Assembly (NCBI GenBank): GCA_041874725.1
Contig: CP097466.1
Coordinates: 5,208,001-5,272,000, forward strand
Source of the DNA: Duganella sp. BuS-21
Lineage (GTDB): Bacteria > Pseudomonadota > Gammaproteobacteria > Burkholderiales > Burkholderiaceae_D
DNA length: 64,000 bases
Direction: 5' to 3'
Each line of letters opens with the position of its first letter. The stretch's first letter is position 1. Both the position numbers and the translations under genes were made by a program. Shown here piece by piece: positions 17,795 to 26,894 of this stretch. A model generated the notes under the pieces. It was not told the DNA's origin. It saw nothing but the letters and a program-made list of their open reading frames with translations, and searched no databases.

Positions 17795-18846
17795 TGGACG
17801 CGCTCACGATGCTATTCACGGTCCTGCGCCTGCTGCTGGCCGGTGTGCTGCTGATGGCCGCCGCCGGCAAGTTGCGGCACCGGCAGGCCCAGGTTCAAAC
17901 GCTGGCGGCGTTCGGCGTGCCGGCCGCGCTGCGGCCGTCGCTGGCGTGGCTGATGCCGGCGTGCGAGCTGGCCATCGCGCTGCTGCTGACGCTGGCGGTA
18001 TCCGCCTGGTGGGGCGCCATCGGCGGCGCCGCGTTGCTGGCGCTCTACACCGCCGTGCTGGCGTACAAGCTGCAACAGGGCCAGCGGCCCAGCTGCAATT
18101 GCTTTGGCCAGCAGCAGGCCACGCCGATCGGCGCCGCCACGCTGCTGCGTAACAGCGCGCTGCTGGCGATGGCCGGCGCACTGCTTGCCGCCGGGCCGGC
18201 GTATGGGCACGCGCCGCTGTGGCCGCAGCTGGCCGCCGCGCCGGCGCTGTCGGCCTGCCTCGCCGTGATGCTGCTGCAGTGGTGGTTGCTGCACCACGTG
18301 CTGCGCCAGAACGGCCGCCTGATCTTGCGCATGGATACTCTGGAGTTGCGGCTGGACGGCGCCAACGTGCAGCCGCTGCACGCGCTCGACACGCAGCCGC
18401 GCGGACTGGCGGTCGGCAGCATGGCGCCGGAGTTTGCGTTGCCGGAAATCGGCAATGGCAAGCCGATGACGCTGGTGCGGCTCAGGTCCGGCGGCGTGCC
18501 GGTGCTGCTGCTGTTTTCCGACATCGCCTGCAGCCCGTGCGCCGAGCTGGCGCCGCGCATCGATAGCTGGCACCGGCAGTATCAAGGCCTGATCACCATC
18601 GCCGTGGTCTTGCGCGTCGATGCCGGCCAGCAGCATCGGCCACGGGCCGCCGACGCCTGCATCACCCTGCTGCAGGAGAATCGGCAGGTATCGGGCAGCT
18701 ACGACGCACTGGTGACGCCGAGCGCGGTGCTGGTGTCGGCCGAAGGCACGATCGCATCGCATCTGGCGCTCGGTTCAAAAGAGATATACGATCTGCTGCT
18801 ATCGACCGTGCCGCAGATCTATGAAAACCGCGAAATCGCCGCATGA
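17794..18846 (+). CDS. MauE-MauD fusion: membrane redox protein with thioredoxin-like domain
   Basis: A 350-residue fusion. Residues 1-165 form a DoxX/MauE-like membrane domain of four or more helices with the typical CNCFG pair (Cys101, Cys103) and the following PIGAATLLRNSALL. Residues 205-340 are an AhpC/TSA-type thioredoxin fold with CSPC (Cys246, Cys249), like MauD. In methylamine utilisation MauE and MauD are separate and needed for disulfide formation in the small subunit; here they are joined. The start ATG 17794 shares one base with the stop of the cysteine-rich gene and has GGGAGGAAAA upstream, so it should be made in step with its probable substrate. Confidence 0.8.
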   Translation: MDALTMLFTVLRLLLAGVLLMAAAGKLRHRQAQVQTLAAFGVPAALRPSLAWLMPACELAIALLLTLAVSAWWGAIGGAALLALYTAVLAYKLQQGQRPSCNCFGQQQATPIGAATLLRNSALLAMAGALLAAGPAYGHAPLWPQLAAAPALSACLAVMLLQWWLLHHVLRQNGRLILRMDTLELRLDGANVQPLHALDTQPRGLAVGSMAPEFALPEIGNGKPMTLVRLRSGGVPVLLLFSDIACSPCAELAPRIDSWHRQYQGLITIAVVLRVDAGQQHRPRAADACITLLQENRQVSGSYDALVTPSAVLVSAEGTIASHLALGSKEIYDLLLSTVPQIYENREIAA

Positions 18847-19204
18847 CCATCTGCTTCGGGCAAGCCGGCTGTTGCTGGCGGCCGGCGCTTGCCTGCATCT
18901 GGTCACGGCGATTTTTCTCGGCGAAGGCAACGGCGCCTTCCGCGTCGCGCTGTGCGCCTGGTCGCTGGCGCCCTACCTGCTGTTGGCGGCGGTGCTGCAG
19001 CGGCGCGGCGGCGCCGGCATCAGTCTGCTGGCCGGCGCGGCGCTGATGCTGCTGCTCGATGCGGCCACCTTCTGGTCGGTATTTGTGGCGCCGCAAAGCT
19101 CCACCGCCGCGTTGGGCCTGCTGTTCGCGCCGCTGCTCAAGCTATTCTGCATCGCGCCGCTGTCGATTGCCGCCGAGGCGTGGCTGGGCCGCCAGCGCCG
19201 CTGA
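18821..19204 (+). CDS. small four-helix membrane protein
   Basis: A 127-residue protein with four hydrophobic segments (about 14-32, 41-59, 66-85 and 92-115) and no recognised family motif. It starts 26 nt inside the MauE-MauD gene and is the last gene of the operon. It could assist electron transfer to, or assembly of, the MauE-type membrane protein, but this is a guess from position alone. It has one cysteine in the N-terminal helix, one in the loop region and one in the last helix, with no CxxC. Confidence 0.6.
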   Translation: MKTAKSPHDHLLRASRLLLAAGACLHLVTAIFLGEGNGAFRVALCAWSLAPYLLLAAVLQRRGGAGISLLAGAALMLLLDAATFWSVFVAPQSSTAALGLLFAPLLKLFCIAPLSIAAEAWLGRQRR

Positions 19205-19222
19205 GGCTTGATGCCCTGGCCG

Positions 19223-21475
19223 TCAGAAGCGTGCCTTGACGCGCACCCCCACCGTGCGCGGACGAATCATGTATAGATTGTCGCCCGGCTGAATCGCGAT
19301 GGTGTTGGTGGTGACGTCGCTGATCTTGGCACCGTTGGTCAGGTTGGTGCCGAACAGGCCGATCTCATACAAGCCGTTGCGGTAGATCGCCGTCGCATTC
19401 ACCGTGTTCGACGAAGGAATACGCGAGTAGCTGCCCTGCGAGGCGGCGAAGTTGGTGTACGACTCGCCACGGTGCGCCAGGTTGGCCGACAACGCGACTT
19501 CCTCGCCGGCGCCCAGCGGGATGCTGTAGTTGGCCACTGCGGTGGCGGCAAACTTCGGCGAATACGGCACGCGCGCATCTTCCGGAATGTTCTGCGCGGC
19601 GATGCCGGTCACCACTTTCTCGGCGGCGTAGGCGTGGTTGAAGGTGGCGCTCACACCAATCGACGCCTGGCGCGAAATCTTGAAGAAGGTCTCCAGCTCC
19701 ACACCTTCGCTGCGGATTTTGCCGGCGTTCTGCGTGAAATAATAGGTGCACGGCAGCTTGTTAAACACCTGCACGTCCTTCCACTTGATCAGATAAGCGC
19801 TGGCGTTGACGATCACACGGCGATCGAACAGCGTGTTCTTGGAGCCGGCTTCGAAGTTCCACAGGCTGTCCGGCGCAAAAGTCGACGGCGCATTCTGGCC
19901 GCAGAAGTCGAACGGCACCGGCTGGTTGTTGCCGCCGTAGCGGAAGCCCTTGCCGGCCGAGGCGTACAGCGTATGATCCTGGTCCAGGCGGTAGGCGGCG
20001 GCGAAGCGCGGATTGGCGCCCTTCGAGGTTTCGCTGCTGTTGCTGGTCTCCGGAATGCTGCTCTGCGGCTTGGCCGGCGTGGAGTTGAACAGGTTGCCGA
20101 ACAGGCCGCTGAACTTGAGGTCGAAGTCCTGCGTGCCACGGAACAGGCGCAGGCCGGAGGTCAGGTCCAGCTTATCCCACACGGTGTAGGTGGCTTCGGC
20201 AAACACCGCGGCTTCTTTCGAATCGATGTTCTGCGTGCCCGAGAAGTAATCGTCGGGCGTGAAGGCATTGTCGTTGAGCTGCGAGTTATAGCCGGGGAAG
20301 TTCTTGGCGATGGCGAAGCGCGCGTCGAAACCGGGCGTCGGCTGGTCCTGGCGCAGATCGCGCTTGCCCTGGGTGTAGAAGGCGCCGGCGGTCCACTTCA
20401 GCGGGCCGCCCGCTTTCGATTGCAGGCGGAACTCCTGGGCGAAATTGGTGATCTTGTTGCCGATGACGTAGGACGAAGCGATCAGCGGCAGCTGGCCGCC
20501 GAAGATGAAGGCGGTAGCCTTGTACTGGCCGGAGTTGATGTACAGCGTGTCGCGCTGCAGATAGGAGGTGGACGACACCAGGTTCGCCACACCCGCATCG
20601 TAGTTCAGCGTCAGGTTATACAGCTGCAGGCTATCCTTGCTGGCCTGCTGGATCAGCGAGCTGGTGGTGTACGGCGCCAGTCCCGAGTACGCATCGTTGA
20701 TGCCGCCCTTGATGTTGGAGGCGGTGACGCTGGCGTCGATCAACAGGTCCGGCGTGGCGCGCAGGCGCGCGGCGATGCGGCCCTGGTTGGTCGAGACGTC
20801 GTTGTCGGTCTTGCCGTTGGCCTGGTTGAGAACGTAGCCGGAATCGCTGCCGGTGTAACCGGTGACGCGCAGCGCCAGCGCATCTTTCTTCACCGGCACA
20901 TTGACCGTGGCGCGCAGATTGTGGTTGCCGCCGCCGAACTTGGAGGTCTGCGAAGCGACCGCCTCCACCGCGCCGAAGAAGTCGTTGAACTCCGGTTTCT
21001 GGGTAATCTGGCGCACCGTGCCGGCCATGGCGCCGGCGCCGTACAGCGTGCCTTGCGGACCTTGCAGCACTTCGATACGCTCCAGGTCCAGCACTTTCAG
21101 GTCGGGGTTGCCGGACTTCAGCGTGACCGGCATCTCGTCGATGTACACCGCCACCAGCGACGCATCCTGCACTTCCGACGGCACGATGCCGCGCACCACC
21201 AGCCCGCGTATCGTGATGTTGTTGACGCCGGCGCCCTGCTCCTGCAGGGACAAGGCCGGCACCAGGTTGGCGATGTCGCCCAGATTGCCTTGGCCGTATT
21301 TGGTCAGGCTGTCGGGCTTGATGACGGTGATCGCCGCCGGCACCTGCTGCACGTCGGCCGCGCCGGTGCGGGTGGCGGTGACTTCCACTTTTTCGATCTT
21401 GTCGGAGGCCTTGTCCTGCGCGTGCGCCGCCGCGAATGCACCGGCAATCGCCAGTCCCATCAAATGCTTGTTCAT
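19223..21475 (-). CDS. TonB-dependent outer-membrane receptor
   Basis: A 750-residue receptor with a signal peptide (MNKHLMGLAIAGAFAAAHA), a TonB-box region with EKVEVTATR, a plug domain (about 40-160, with IEVLQGPQGTLYG) and a 22-strand-type barrel ending in VKARF with the terminal phenylalanine typical of outer-membrane proteins. The RIEVLQGPQGTLYGAGAMAG wording is shared with the group that imports siderophores or complex organic ligands. The start ATG 21475 has GAAGGAACT upstream. A galactanase gene lies 84 nt upstream on the same strand, which points to plant galactan fragments as a possible ligand (inference). Confidence 0.9.
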   Translation of the reverse strand: MNKHLMGLAIAGAFAAAHAQDKASDKIEKVEVTATRTGAADVQQVPAAITVIKPDSLTKYGQGNLGDIANLVPALSLQEQGAGVNNITIRGLVVRGIVPSEVQDASLVAVYIDEMPVTLKSGNPDLKVLDLERIEVLQGPQGTLYGAGAMAGTVRQITQKPEFNDFFGAVEAVASQTSKFGGGNHNLRATVNVPVKKDALALRVTGYTGSDSGYVLNQANGKTDNDVSTNQGRIAARLRATPDLLIDASVTASNIKGGINDAYSGLAPYTTSSLIQQASKDSLQLYNLTLNYDAGVANLVSSTSYLQRDTLYINSGQYKATAFIFGGQLPLIASSYVIGNKITNFAQEFRLQSKAGGPLKWTAGAFYTQGKRDLRQDQPTPGFDARFAIAKNFPGYNSQLNDNAFTPDDYFSGTQNIDSKEAAVFAEATYTVWDKLDLTSGLRLFRGTQDFDLKFSGLFGNLFNSTPAKPQSSIPETSNSSETSKGANPRFAAAYRLDQDHTLYASAGKGFRYGGNNQPVPFDFCGQNAPSTFAPDSLWNFEAGSKNTLFDRRVIVNASAYLIKWKDVQVFNKLPCTYYFTQNAGKIRSEGVELETFFKISRQASIGVSATFNHAYAAEKVVTGIAAQNIPEDARVPYSPKFAATAVANYSIPLGAGEEVALSANLAHRGESYTNFAASQGSYSRIPSSNTVNATAIYRNGLYEIGLFGTNLTNGAKISDVTTNTIAIQPGDNLYMIRPRTVGVRVKARF

Positions 21476-21559
21476 CCAGTTCCTTCAGCCATGTTTTTAG
21501 TAGATTGCAAAAAGTATAGCAACTAAAAAACGACTGATAGCGAAGATAATCGAGTTTGG

Positions 21560-22573
21560 TTATAAGGAATCCAGAAAAGCGTCCATGGCCTTGGTCGGAC
21601 GGCCGTCTTCGCCCCAGGCGCTCAGCTCGTAATGACTCCAGCTGCGCGCGCCTTGCGGCTCCCAGTAGATCACGCCCAAGCCTAGGCCGCCCGGTACCGC
21701 GCGCACCTTCCGCTGCACCGCCATCAGCATCTCGTAGGTGTTTTGCGGCTTGCTGTCCTCGCCGCCGACCTCGACCACCATCACCTGCTTGCCGTAGCGC
21801 GCCACCATGTCGTTCAGGTTGTTGGCGAGGTCGTCGATGGACAGCGTGTAGTCGGGACGGCCGTCCAGCCAGTACGGATAATAGGACAGGCCGATCACGT
21901 CGTAGCGCGCGCCGTTGGCCGTGGCGTTGTCGAACCAGGTGCGGAACCAGGCGTTGTCGTTGCCGCGATCAAGGTGCAGGATCACCTTGGACGTGGGGCT
22001 GACCGCCTTGACGGCGTCGTAGCCCTGGTTGAACAGCTGCGCCAGTTGCGGCCAGTTGTCGGTATGGCCTTCTGGATACATCATGCCGGTGCGCGTTTCA
22101 TTGCCGACCTGCACCCACTCCGGCGTCACGCCGGCCGCCTTGAGGGCGCTCATCACATCGTGGGTATGCAGGTAGACATCGTTCAGCAATTGCGGGAAGT
22201 CGTGCTTGGCCCAGGCTGCCGGCTTGCGCTGCTGCTGCGGATCGGCCCAGCTGTCGCTGTAGTGGAAGTTGATCATCACGCGCATGCCCATCTTCTGCGC
22301 GCGCACCGCCATGGCGACGGTTTCGTCCTTGCTGTTATGGCCGCTGGCCTTGTCGTCGGACGGGTTGACCCAGGTGCGCAGGCGCACGGTGTTGATGCCG
22401 TGGTCCTTGAGGATCTGCAGCAGATCCTGCTCCCCGCCCTGCTTGTTGCGGAACTGATAGCCGGTGGCTTCCATCTGCTGCAGCCAGCCGATATCGGCGC
22501 CCTTCACAAAGGAGTCGGCATGGGCGGCGGCCGTGGCGGCCATCATCAATAGGGCAAGGAGTAGTTTTTTCAT
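21560..22573 (-). CDS. arabinogalactan endo-beta-1,4-galactanase, GH53
   Basis: A secreted glycoside hydrolase of 337 residues, the usual length for family 53. The signal peptide is LLLALLMMAATAAAHA. Family motifs seen: TVRLRTWVNP, INFHYSDSWADP, WVQVGNE with the likely acid/base Glu159, and MVVEVGGE with the likely nucleophile Glu268. It cuts beta-1,4-galactan side chains of pectin, so the organism probably meets plant cell walls. Divergent from the channel gene at 22687. Together with the TonB receptor downstream it may form a small polysaccharide utilisation locus. Confidence 0.92.
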   Translation of the reverse strand: MKKLLLALLMMAATAAAHADSFVKGADIGWLQQMEATGYQFRNKQGGEQDLLQILKDHGINTVRLRTWVNPSDDKASGHNSKDETVAMAVRAQKMGMRVMINFHYSDSWADPQQQRKPAAWAKHDFPQLLNDVYLHTHDVMSALKAAGVTPEWVQVGNETRTGMMYPEGHTDNWPQLAQLFNQGYDAVKAVSPTSKVILHLDRGNDNAWFRTWFDNATANGARYDVIGLSYYPYWLDGRPDYTLSIDDLANNLNDMVARYGKQVMVVEVGGEDSKPQNTYEMLMAVQRKVRAVPGGLGLGVIYWEPQGARSWSHYELSAWGEDGRPTKAMDAFLDSL

Positions 22574-22686
22574 GCCGCCATGCTAGCCCAAAGCGGCCGT
22601 GTGCAGGCATGCGGAAAATAGCGCCAGCCATGCCCTTTCGATATGGCCGCGCCTACCTGCGGCATTTACCGGTAAGATAGCTGCCC

Positions 22687-23544
22687 ATGACAACCAAGCA
22701 ACGCCCCATCGATCCGCTGCAGCAACGCCTCGGCAAACCGGCCGATGGCTGGCGCGCGAGCCTGTACGCCATCATCTTTGAATCCGACACGCCGACCGGC
22801 CGCGCCTTCGACCTGGCGCTGATCGGCGCCATTCTGCTCAGCGTGCTGGTGATCGTGCTCACCAGCGTGCAGCCGATCGCCGCCCGCTACGGCGACTGGC
22901 TGCATGCCGCCGAGTGGTTCTTCACCATCCTGTTCACGATCGAATATATGGCGCGCTGCCTGTGTGTGCAGCGGCCGGTGATGTACGCGCGCAGCTTCTT
23001 CGGCATCATCGACATCATGTCCATCCTGCCCAGCTATGTGTCGCTCTTCATTCCGGGCGCACACGTCATCATGGGCGTGCGCATCCTGCGGCTGCTGCGC
23101 ATCTTCCGCATCCTCAAGCTGACCTTATACATCGAGGAATACGGCATGCTGGGCGAGGCGCTGATGGCGAGCCGGCGCAAGATCTTCATTTTCCTGTCGG
23201 TGGTGTTCCTGATCGTGTTCCTGCTGGGCACCGTCATGTACGTGGTGGAAGGGCCGGAGCACGGCTACACCAGCATCCCCACCGCCGTGTACTGGGCGAT
23301 TTCGACCATGACCACGGTCGGCTTCGGCGACCTGGTGCCGAAAACCGACATCGGCCGCACCATTGCCTCGTTCATGATGCTGCTGGGCTGGGGCATCCTG
23401 GCCGTGCCGACCGGCATCATCAGCTCCGAAATCAGCCACCGGCGCGGCCAGCGCCCCCTTTCCCAGCGCGTCTGCCCGGCCTGCCTGACCATCGGCCACG
23501 AACCCGACGCCCATTACTGCAAGGACTGCGGCGCGAAGTTTTAA
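22687..23544 (+). CDS. voltage-gated-type potassium channel with C-terminal zinc ribbon
   Basis: A 285-residue ion transporter of the six-helix kind: S1-S4 in about 30-155, with an S4 rich in spaced arginines (GVRILRLLRIFRILK), then S5, pore loop with the selectivity filter TTVGFGD near residue 212, and S6. After S6 the chain ends in CPACLTIGH and CKDCGAKF, a four-cysteine zinc-ribbon-like knuckle (about 262-283). The channel family is common in betaproteobacteria. The zinc ribbon suggests a metal- or redox-sensitive gating or tetramerisation element (inference). Single gene, convergent with the ABC operon. Confidence 0.88.
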   Translation: MTTKQRPIDPLQQRLGKPADGWRASLYAIIFESDTPTGRAFDLALIGAILLSVLVIVLTSVQPIAARYGDWLHAAEWFFTILFTIEYMARCLCVQRPVMYARSFFGIIDIMSILPSYVSLFIPGAHVIMGVRILRLLRIFRILKLTLYIEEYGMLGEALMASRRKIFIFLSVVFLIVFLLGTVMYVVEGPEHGYTSIPTAVYWAISTMTTVGFGDLVPKTDIGRTIASFMMLLGWGILAVPTGIISSEISHRRGQRPLSQRVCPACLTIGHEPDAHYCKDCGAKF

Positions 23545-23567
23545 ATCGAGTCTGCGGCCTTGCTGCG

Positions 23568-24332
23568 TTAGGCGCCTCGCCCCCGGTGCGCCCAGCCGGT
23601 GGTGCGTTTTTCGACGATGGCGAACAGCTCATACATCGCCATGGCCATCGCGCCGATCACCATCAAGCCGGCGAACGCCAGCGGCATTTTCATCGACGAA
23701 CCGGCGGACACCAGCAGGTAGCCGATGCCCTCGTTGGATGCGTTCATTTCCGACACGGTGGAACCAACGAAGGCCAGCGTGATCGCGACCTTCAGCGAAG
23801 CAAAGAAGTACGGCAAGGAGCGCGGCAGGCCCACCTTCAGCAGCACGTCCATGCGGCGCGCGCCCAGCACCCGCAGCACATCCTCCAGCTCCGGCTCCAG
23901 CGTCGCCAGCCCGGTCGCAATATTGACCATGATGGGGAAGAAGGAAATCAGGAAGGCCGTGAGGATGGCCGGCCCTGCGCCGATGCCGAACCACACCACC
24001 AGAATCGGCACAAACGCGGCCTTGGGCAAGGCGTTGAAGGCCGTCATCAACGGATAGACGGCGGCGTAGATCAGCGGCGAGGAGCCGATCAGGAAGCCCA
24101 GCCCCACGCCAACCACCACGGCAATGCCGAAGCCCACCATGGTGACCCAATAAGTCCGCCAAGCATGCTCGGCTATCGGCCCGGCGTACTCCACCAGCGC
24201 CTGGAAGATCGCATACGGACTGGGGAAAATAAATTCGGAAATGGAAAACACGCTGCAGATAATCTGCCAAACGATCAGTATGGCGATCAGCAACATCCAC
24301 GGCGCGAAACTTTTGACGGCTTTTTTGTTCAT
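23568..24332 (-). CDS. ABC transporter permease, NitT/TauT type
   Basis: An integral membrane subunit of 254 residues with six hydrophobic segments and the EAA-loop pattern near residue 165 (EDVLRVLGARRMDVLLKVGL). It belongs to the group of permeases for nitrate, sulfonates, taurine and thiamine precursors. It is the last gene of a four-gene operon (GntR regulator, binding protein, ATPase, permease) and starts 17 nt after the ATPase gene. The substrate cannot be read from the sequence. Confidence 0.9.
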   Translation of the reverse strand: MNKKAVKSFAPWMLLIAILIVWQIICSVFSISEFIFPSPYAIFQALVEYAGPIAEHAWRTYWVTMVGFGIAVVVGVGLGFLIGSSPLIYAAVYPLMTAFNALPKAAFVPILVVWFGIGAGPAILTAFLISFFPIMVNIATGLATLEPELEDVLRVLGARRMDVLLKVGLPRSLPYFFASLKVAITLAFVGSTVSEMNASNEGIGYLLVSAGSSMKMPLAFAGLMVIGAMAMAMYELFAIVEKRTTGWAHRGRGA

Positions 24333-24349
24333 GCTAAATCCTGTAGTGG

Positions 24350-25132
24350 TCAGCTGCTGCGCACGCGACCGATATGCCCGCGCAATTCATGCACGAGCTC
24401 GTTGAACGGTTCGGTGTAGGTCAATTCCAGCTCGCGCGGCTGCGCCAGCGGATTTTCCTTGCGCGCGACGATACGGCCCGGCCGCTTGCTCATCACGTAG
24501 ATGGTGTCGGCCAGGAACGCGGCCTCGCGCAAATCATGCGTGACCAGAATCACGTTGAACTTGCGCTCGGTCCACAAGTCGCGCAGCACGCACCACAATT
24601 CCTCGCGCGTGAAGGCGTCCAGCGCGCCGAACGGTTCGTCCAGCAGCAGCATCTTCGGTTCATGGATCAGCGCGCGGCAAATCGACGCGCGCTGCTGCAT
24701 GCCGCCCGACAGCTCCCACGGATACTTGTCGGCATAGCCGTCCAGCCCGACGGTCTTGAGCAGCGCCAGCGCACGCTCCACATACTTGGCGCGCTCGCGC
24801 TTGAAGTTGCGGCGATACGGTTCGACTATCTCCAGCGGCAACAGCACGTTGTCGAGCGTGGTGCGCCACGGCAGCAGGGTCGGCGCCTGGAACGCCATGC
24901 CGACGAACTTCAGCGGCCCGGTCACCTGCTGGCCATCGATGCTGACCCGGCCGCTGGTCGGCGCCTTCAGGCCGGTGGCCAGTTTCATGAAGGTGGACTT
25001 GCCGCAACCGGACGGACCGACGATGGCAATGAACTCGCCCGGCCTGGTCTGCAGCGTGATGTCTTCCACCGCGAACTCGCTGTCGTTGTAGGCGAGGAAG
25101 ACTTTCTGGAAATCGACGAATAATTCAGTCAT
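24350..25132 (-). CDS. ABC transporter ATP-binding protein, NitT/TauT type
   Basis: A 260-residue ATPase with Walker A GPSGCGKST (about 39-47), Q-loop, signature LSGGMQQR (about 140), Walker B MLLLDEPFGALD and the switch histidine in VTHDLREAAFLAD. This is the standard arrangement for taurine/nitrate-type importers. The start ATG 25132 is 3 nt after the stop of the binding-protein gene. It energises uptake through the adjacent permease. Confidence 0.93.
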   Translation of the reverse strand: MTELFVDFQKVFLAYNDSEFAVEDITLQTRPGEFIAIVGPSGCGKSTFMKLATGLKAPTSGRVSIDGQQVTGPLKFVGMAFQAPTLLPWRTTLDNVLLPLEIVEPYRRNFKRERAKYVERALALLKTVGLDGYADKYPWELSGGMQQRASICRALIHEPKMLLLDEPFGALDAFTREELWCVLRDLWTERKFNVILVTHDLREAAFLADTIYVMSKRPGRIVARKENPLAQPRELELTYTEPFNELVHELRGHIGRVRSS

Positions 25133-25135
25133 GGC

Positions 25136-26161
25136 TTACTTTGGAAAGACGGTCAGCTCGGCCTTGGACGGCAGGAAGGAACCGTCCCACACGGCCTTTG
25201 CATCCACGCGGTTCTTGGTGGCGTAGGTATCGGACACTTGCGAGGCCATCAACGCCAGGCGGGCCGGCGAAGTCTGGCCGAAGCCTTCGGCGCGCGCGTT
25301 CGGCGTGGCGACGGCGTCGGCGATCGCCATCTTCAGACGGCGCAATTCCAGCTTCTCGTCGATCAGGCCGTCGCGTTCCTTGATCGCCTTGACCGCCGCT
25401 TCCGGATTGGCCATCACATCCTTGGCCGCCTTGGCGAAGGCGCGCAGGAAGCCCTTCACCGCTTCCGGCTTCTGCTTGGCGAAGGCGTCGGAGACGATGA
25501 TGGCGTTGCCGTACAGTTTGACGCCGTAGTTCGGATACTGCATCAGCACCACGTCTACATCCTTGACGCCACGGGCGTTCAGGTTCAGCAGCGACGTAAA
25601 GGTGAAGCCGGTGATGGCGTCGACATCGCCGCGCAGCAGCATGGTCTCGCGCAGCGGCGGGTCCATGCTGACCCAGGTCGATTTGGCGACATCGAGCTGG
25701 TTGGCCTTGGCGAAGATCGGATAGGCACGGCGGCCGGCGTCGAACACGGGCGAGCCGAGCTTCTTGCCGATCAGGTCGGCGGGCTTGGCGATACCGGATT
25801 TCTTCAGCGAGATGATGGCGGCGGGCGTGTCGTTGTAGACCATCATCACCGCCACCGGCTTGCTGGGTGCGGTTGGATTATTGGCGGTGAACTCCATCAG
25901 CGCCGCCATGTCGGCAAAGCCCATCTCGTAGGTGCCGGAGGCTACGCGGTTGACCGCGTTGCCCGAACCGCTGCCGGCGTCGATGCTCACGTCCAGCTTC
26001 TCAGCGGCAAAGTAGCCCTTGCTCTTGGCCACCAGGAAGAAGGCCGACGGACCTTCGAAGCGCCAGTCGAGCTGGAACTTGATCTTGGTGTCCTGCGCCA
26101 TGGCAGGCAGGGACAACATGCAGAGGGCGAGGCTGGCGGCGATGGTCGCTTTGATTTTCAT
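25136..26161 (-). CDS. ABC transporter substrate-binding protein, NMT1/THI5-like
   Basis: A periplasmic binding protein of 341 residues with a signal peptide (LALCMLSLPAMA). The opening strand KIKFQLDWRFEGPSAFFLVA and GYFAAEKLDVSI are typical of the NMT1/THI5-like fold, which includes binders of pyrimidine thiamine precursors, riboflavin, taurine and nitrate analogues. The exact ligand is unknown. AAGGAAACAC precedes ATG 26161. It lies 21 nt after the GntR regulator gene and is cotranscribed with it. Confidence 0.88.
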   Translation of the reverse strand: MKIKATIAASLALCMLSLPAMAQDTKIKFQLDWRFEGPSAFFLVAKSKGYFAAEKLDVSIDAGSGSGNAVNRVASGTYEMGFADMAALMEFTANNPTAPSKPVAVMMVYNDTPAAIISLKKSGIAKPADLIGKKLGSPVFDAGRRAYPIFAKANQLDVAKSTWVSMDPPLRETMLLRGDVDAITGFTFTSLLNLNARGVKDVDVVLMQYPNYGVKLYGNAIIVSDAFAKQKPEAVKGFLRAFAKAAKDVMANPEAAVKAIKERDGLIDEKLELRRLKMAIADAVATPNARAEGFGQTSPARLALMASQVSDTYATKNRVDAKAVWDGSFLPSKAELTVFPK

Positions 26162-26182
26162 GTGTTTCCTTGGTGTGGTGGT

Positions 26183-26887
26183 TTAGATTTTTCCCAGCGC
26201 CGACCGCAGGTCGAAGCGCTGTGGCGGACGGTCCAGCAGGCGGCAGGCGCACTGGCCCAGGTGATGCGACATTTCCTGCTGGGCCTTGGCGTGATTCTTC
26301 GTTTCCAGCGCATCGAGCACGGCGGCGTGTTCATCGAAGGAGCACGGCTGCTGGCCGCTGGGATTGGTGGCGGAAATCAGCAAGGTGGTGCGCGAGACCA
26401 GGCGGCGCAGCGACTCCACCACCAGGGAATTGCCGGCCAGCTTGGCCAGTTCGATGTGGAACTCGGCGGACAATCGTATCCACTGCGAGCGGTCGCCGCG
26501 CATGTAGGCGTCGCGCTCGCGCGCCACCAGCGCGCGCAGTTCGACGAAGTCCGACTTGCGTGATGTATCGATGAGCTTTTGCATCACCAGCGCCTCCAGC
26601 GCCTGGCGCAGCTCGAACATCTCGTGGGCTTCCTCGTCGCTGGGGCTGGCGATGTAGGCGCCGCGATTGCGTTCGATATCGACCAGGCCATCGGCGGCCA
26701 GCTTGGCCAGCACCCGGCGCACGCTGTGGCGCGCGAGGCCGTAGATCTCGCCCAGTCCCTCCTCGGTCAGCTTGGTGCCGGCCGGCAGCCGGTGCTCCAT
26801 GATCGCGTCATAGATTTCCAGGTACATCCGGTCTTCAGGGGGATCGACCTTGCGGGCGGCGACGGCGACGAGTTTGGGCGTAGGCAT
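26183..26887 (-). CDS. GntR family transcriptional regulator (FCD subfamily)
   Basis: A 234-residue DNA-binding regulator: winged helix (about 20-85, with EEGLGEIYGLARHSVRRVLA) and an all-helical FCD effector domain (about 95-225, with histidines such as EFHIEL and HHLGQC that usually hold a metal). As first gene of the ABC operon it probably controls it and itself in response to the imported ligand. Two palindromes upstream (26895-26917 and 26948-26961) are candidate operators. The leading MPTPKLVAVAARK is a short flexible extension. Confidence 0.9.
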   Translation of the reverse strand: MPTPKLVAVAARKVDPPEDRMYLEIYDAIMEHRLPAGTKLTEEGLGEIYGLARHSVRRVLAKLAADGLVDIERNRGAYIASPSDEEAHEMFELRQALEALVMQKLIDTSRKSDFVELRALVARERDAYMRGDRSQWIRLSAEFHIELAKLAGNSLVVESLRRLVSRTTLLISATNPSGQQPCSFDEHAAVLDALETKNHAKAQQEMSHHLGQCACRLLDRPPQRFDLRSALGKI

Positions 26888-26894
26888 GGTACTG

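Noticed and set aside
19472..21526. 684-codon open frame antisense to the TonB receptor
   Set aside because: A shadow of the receptor gene caused by GC-rich third positions; no family wording in the translation.
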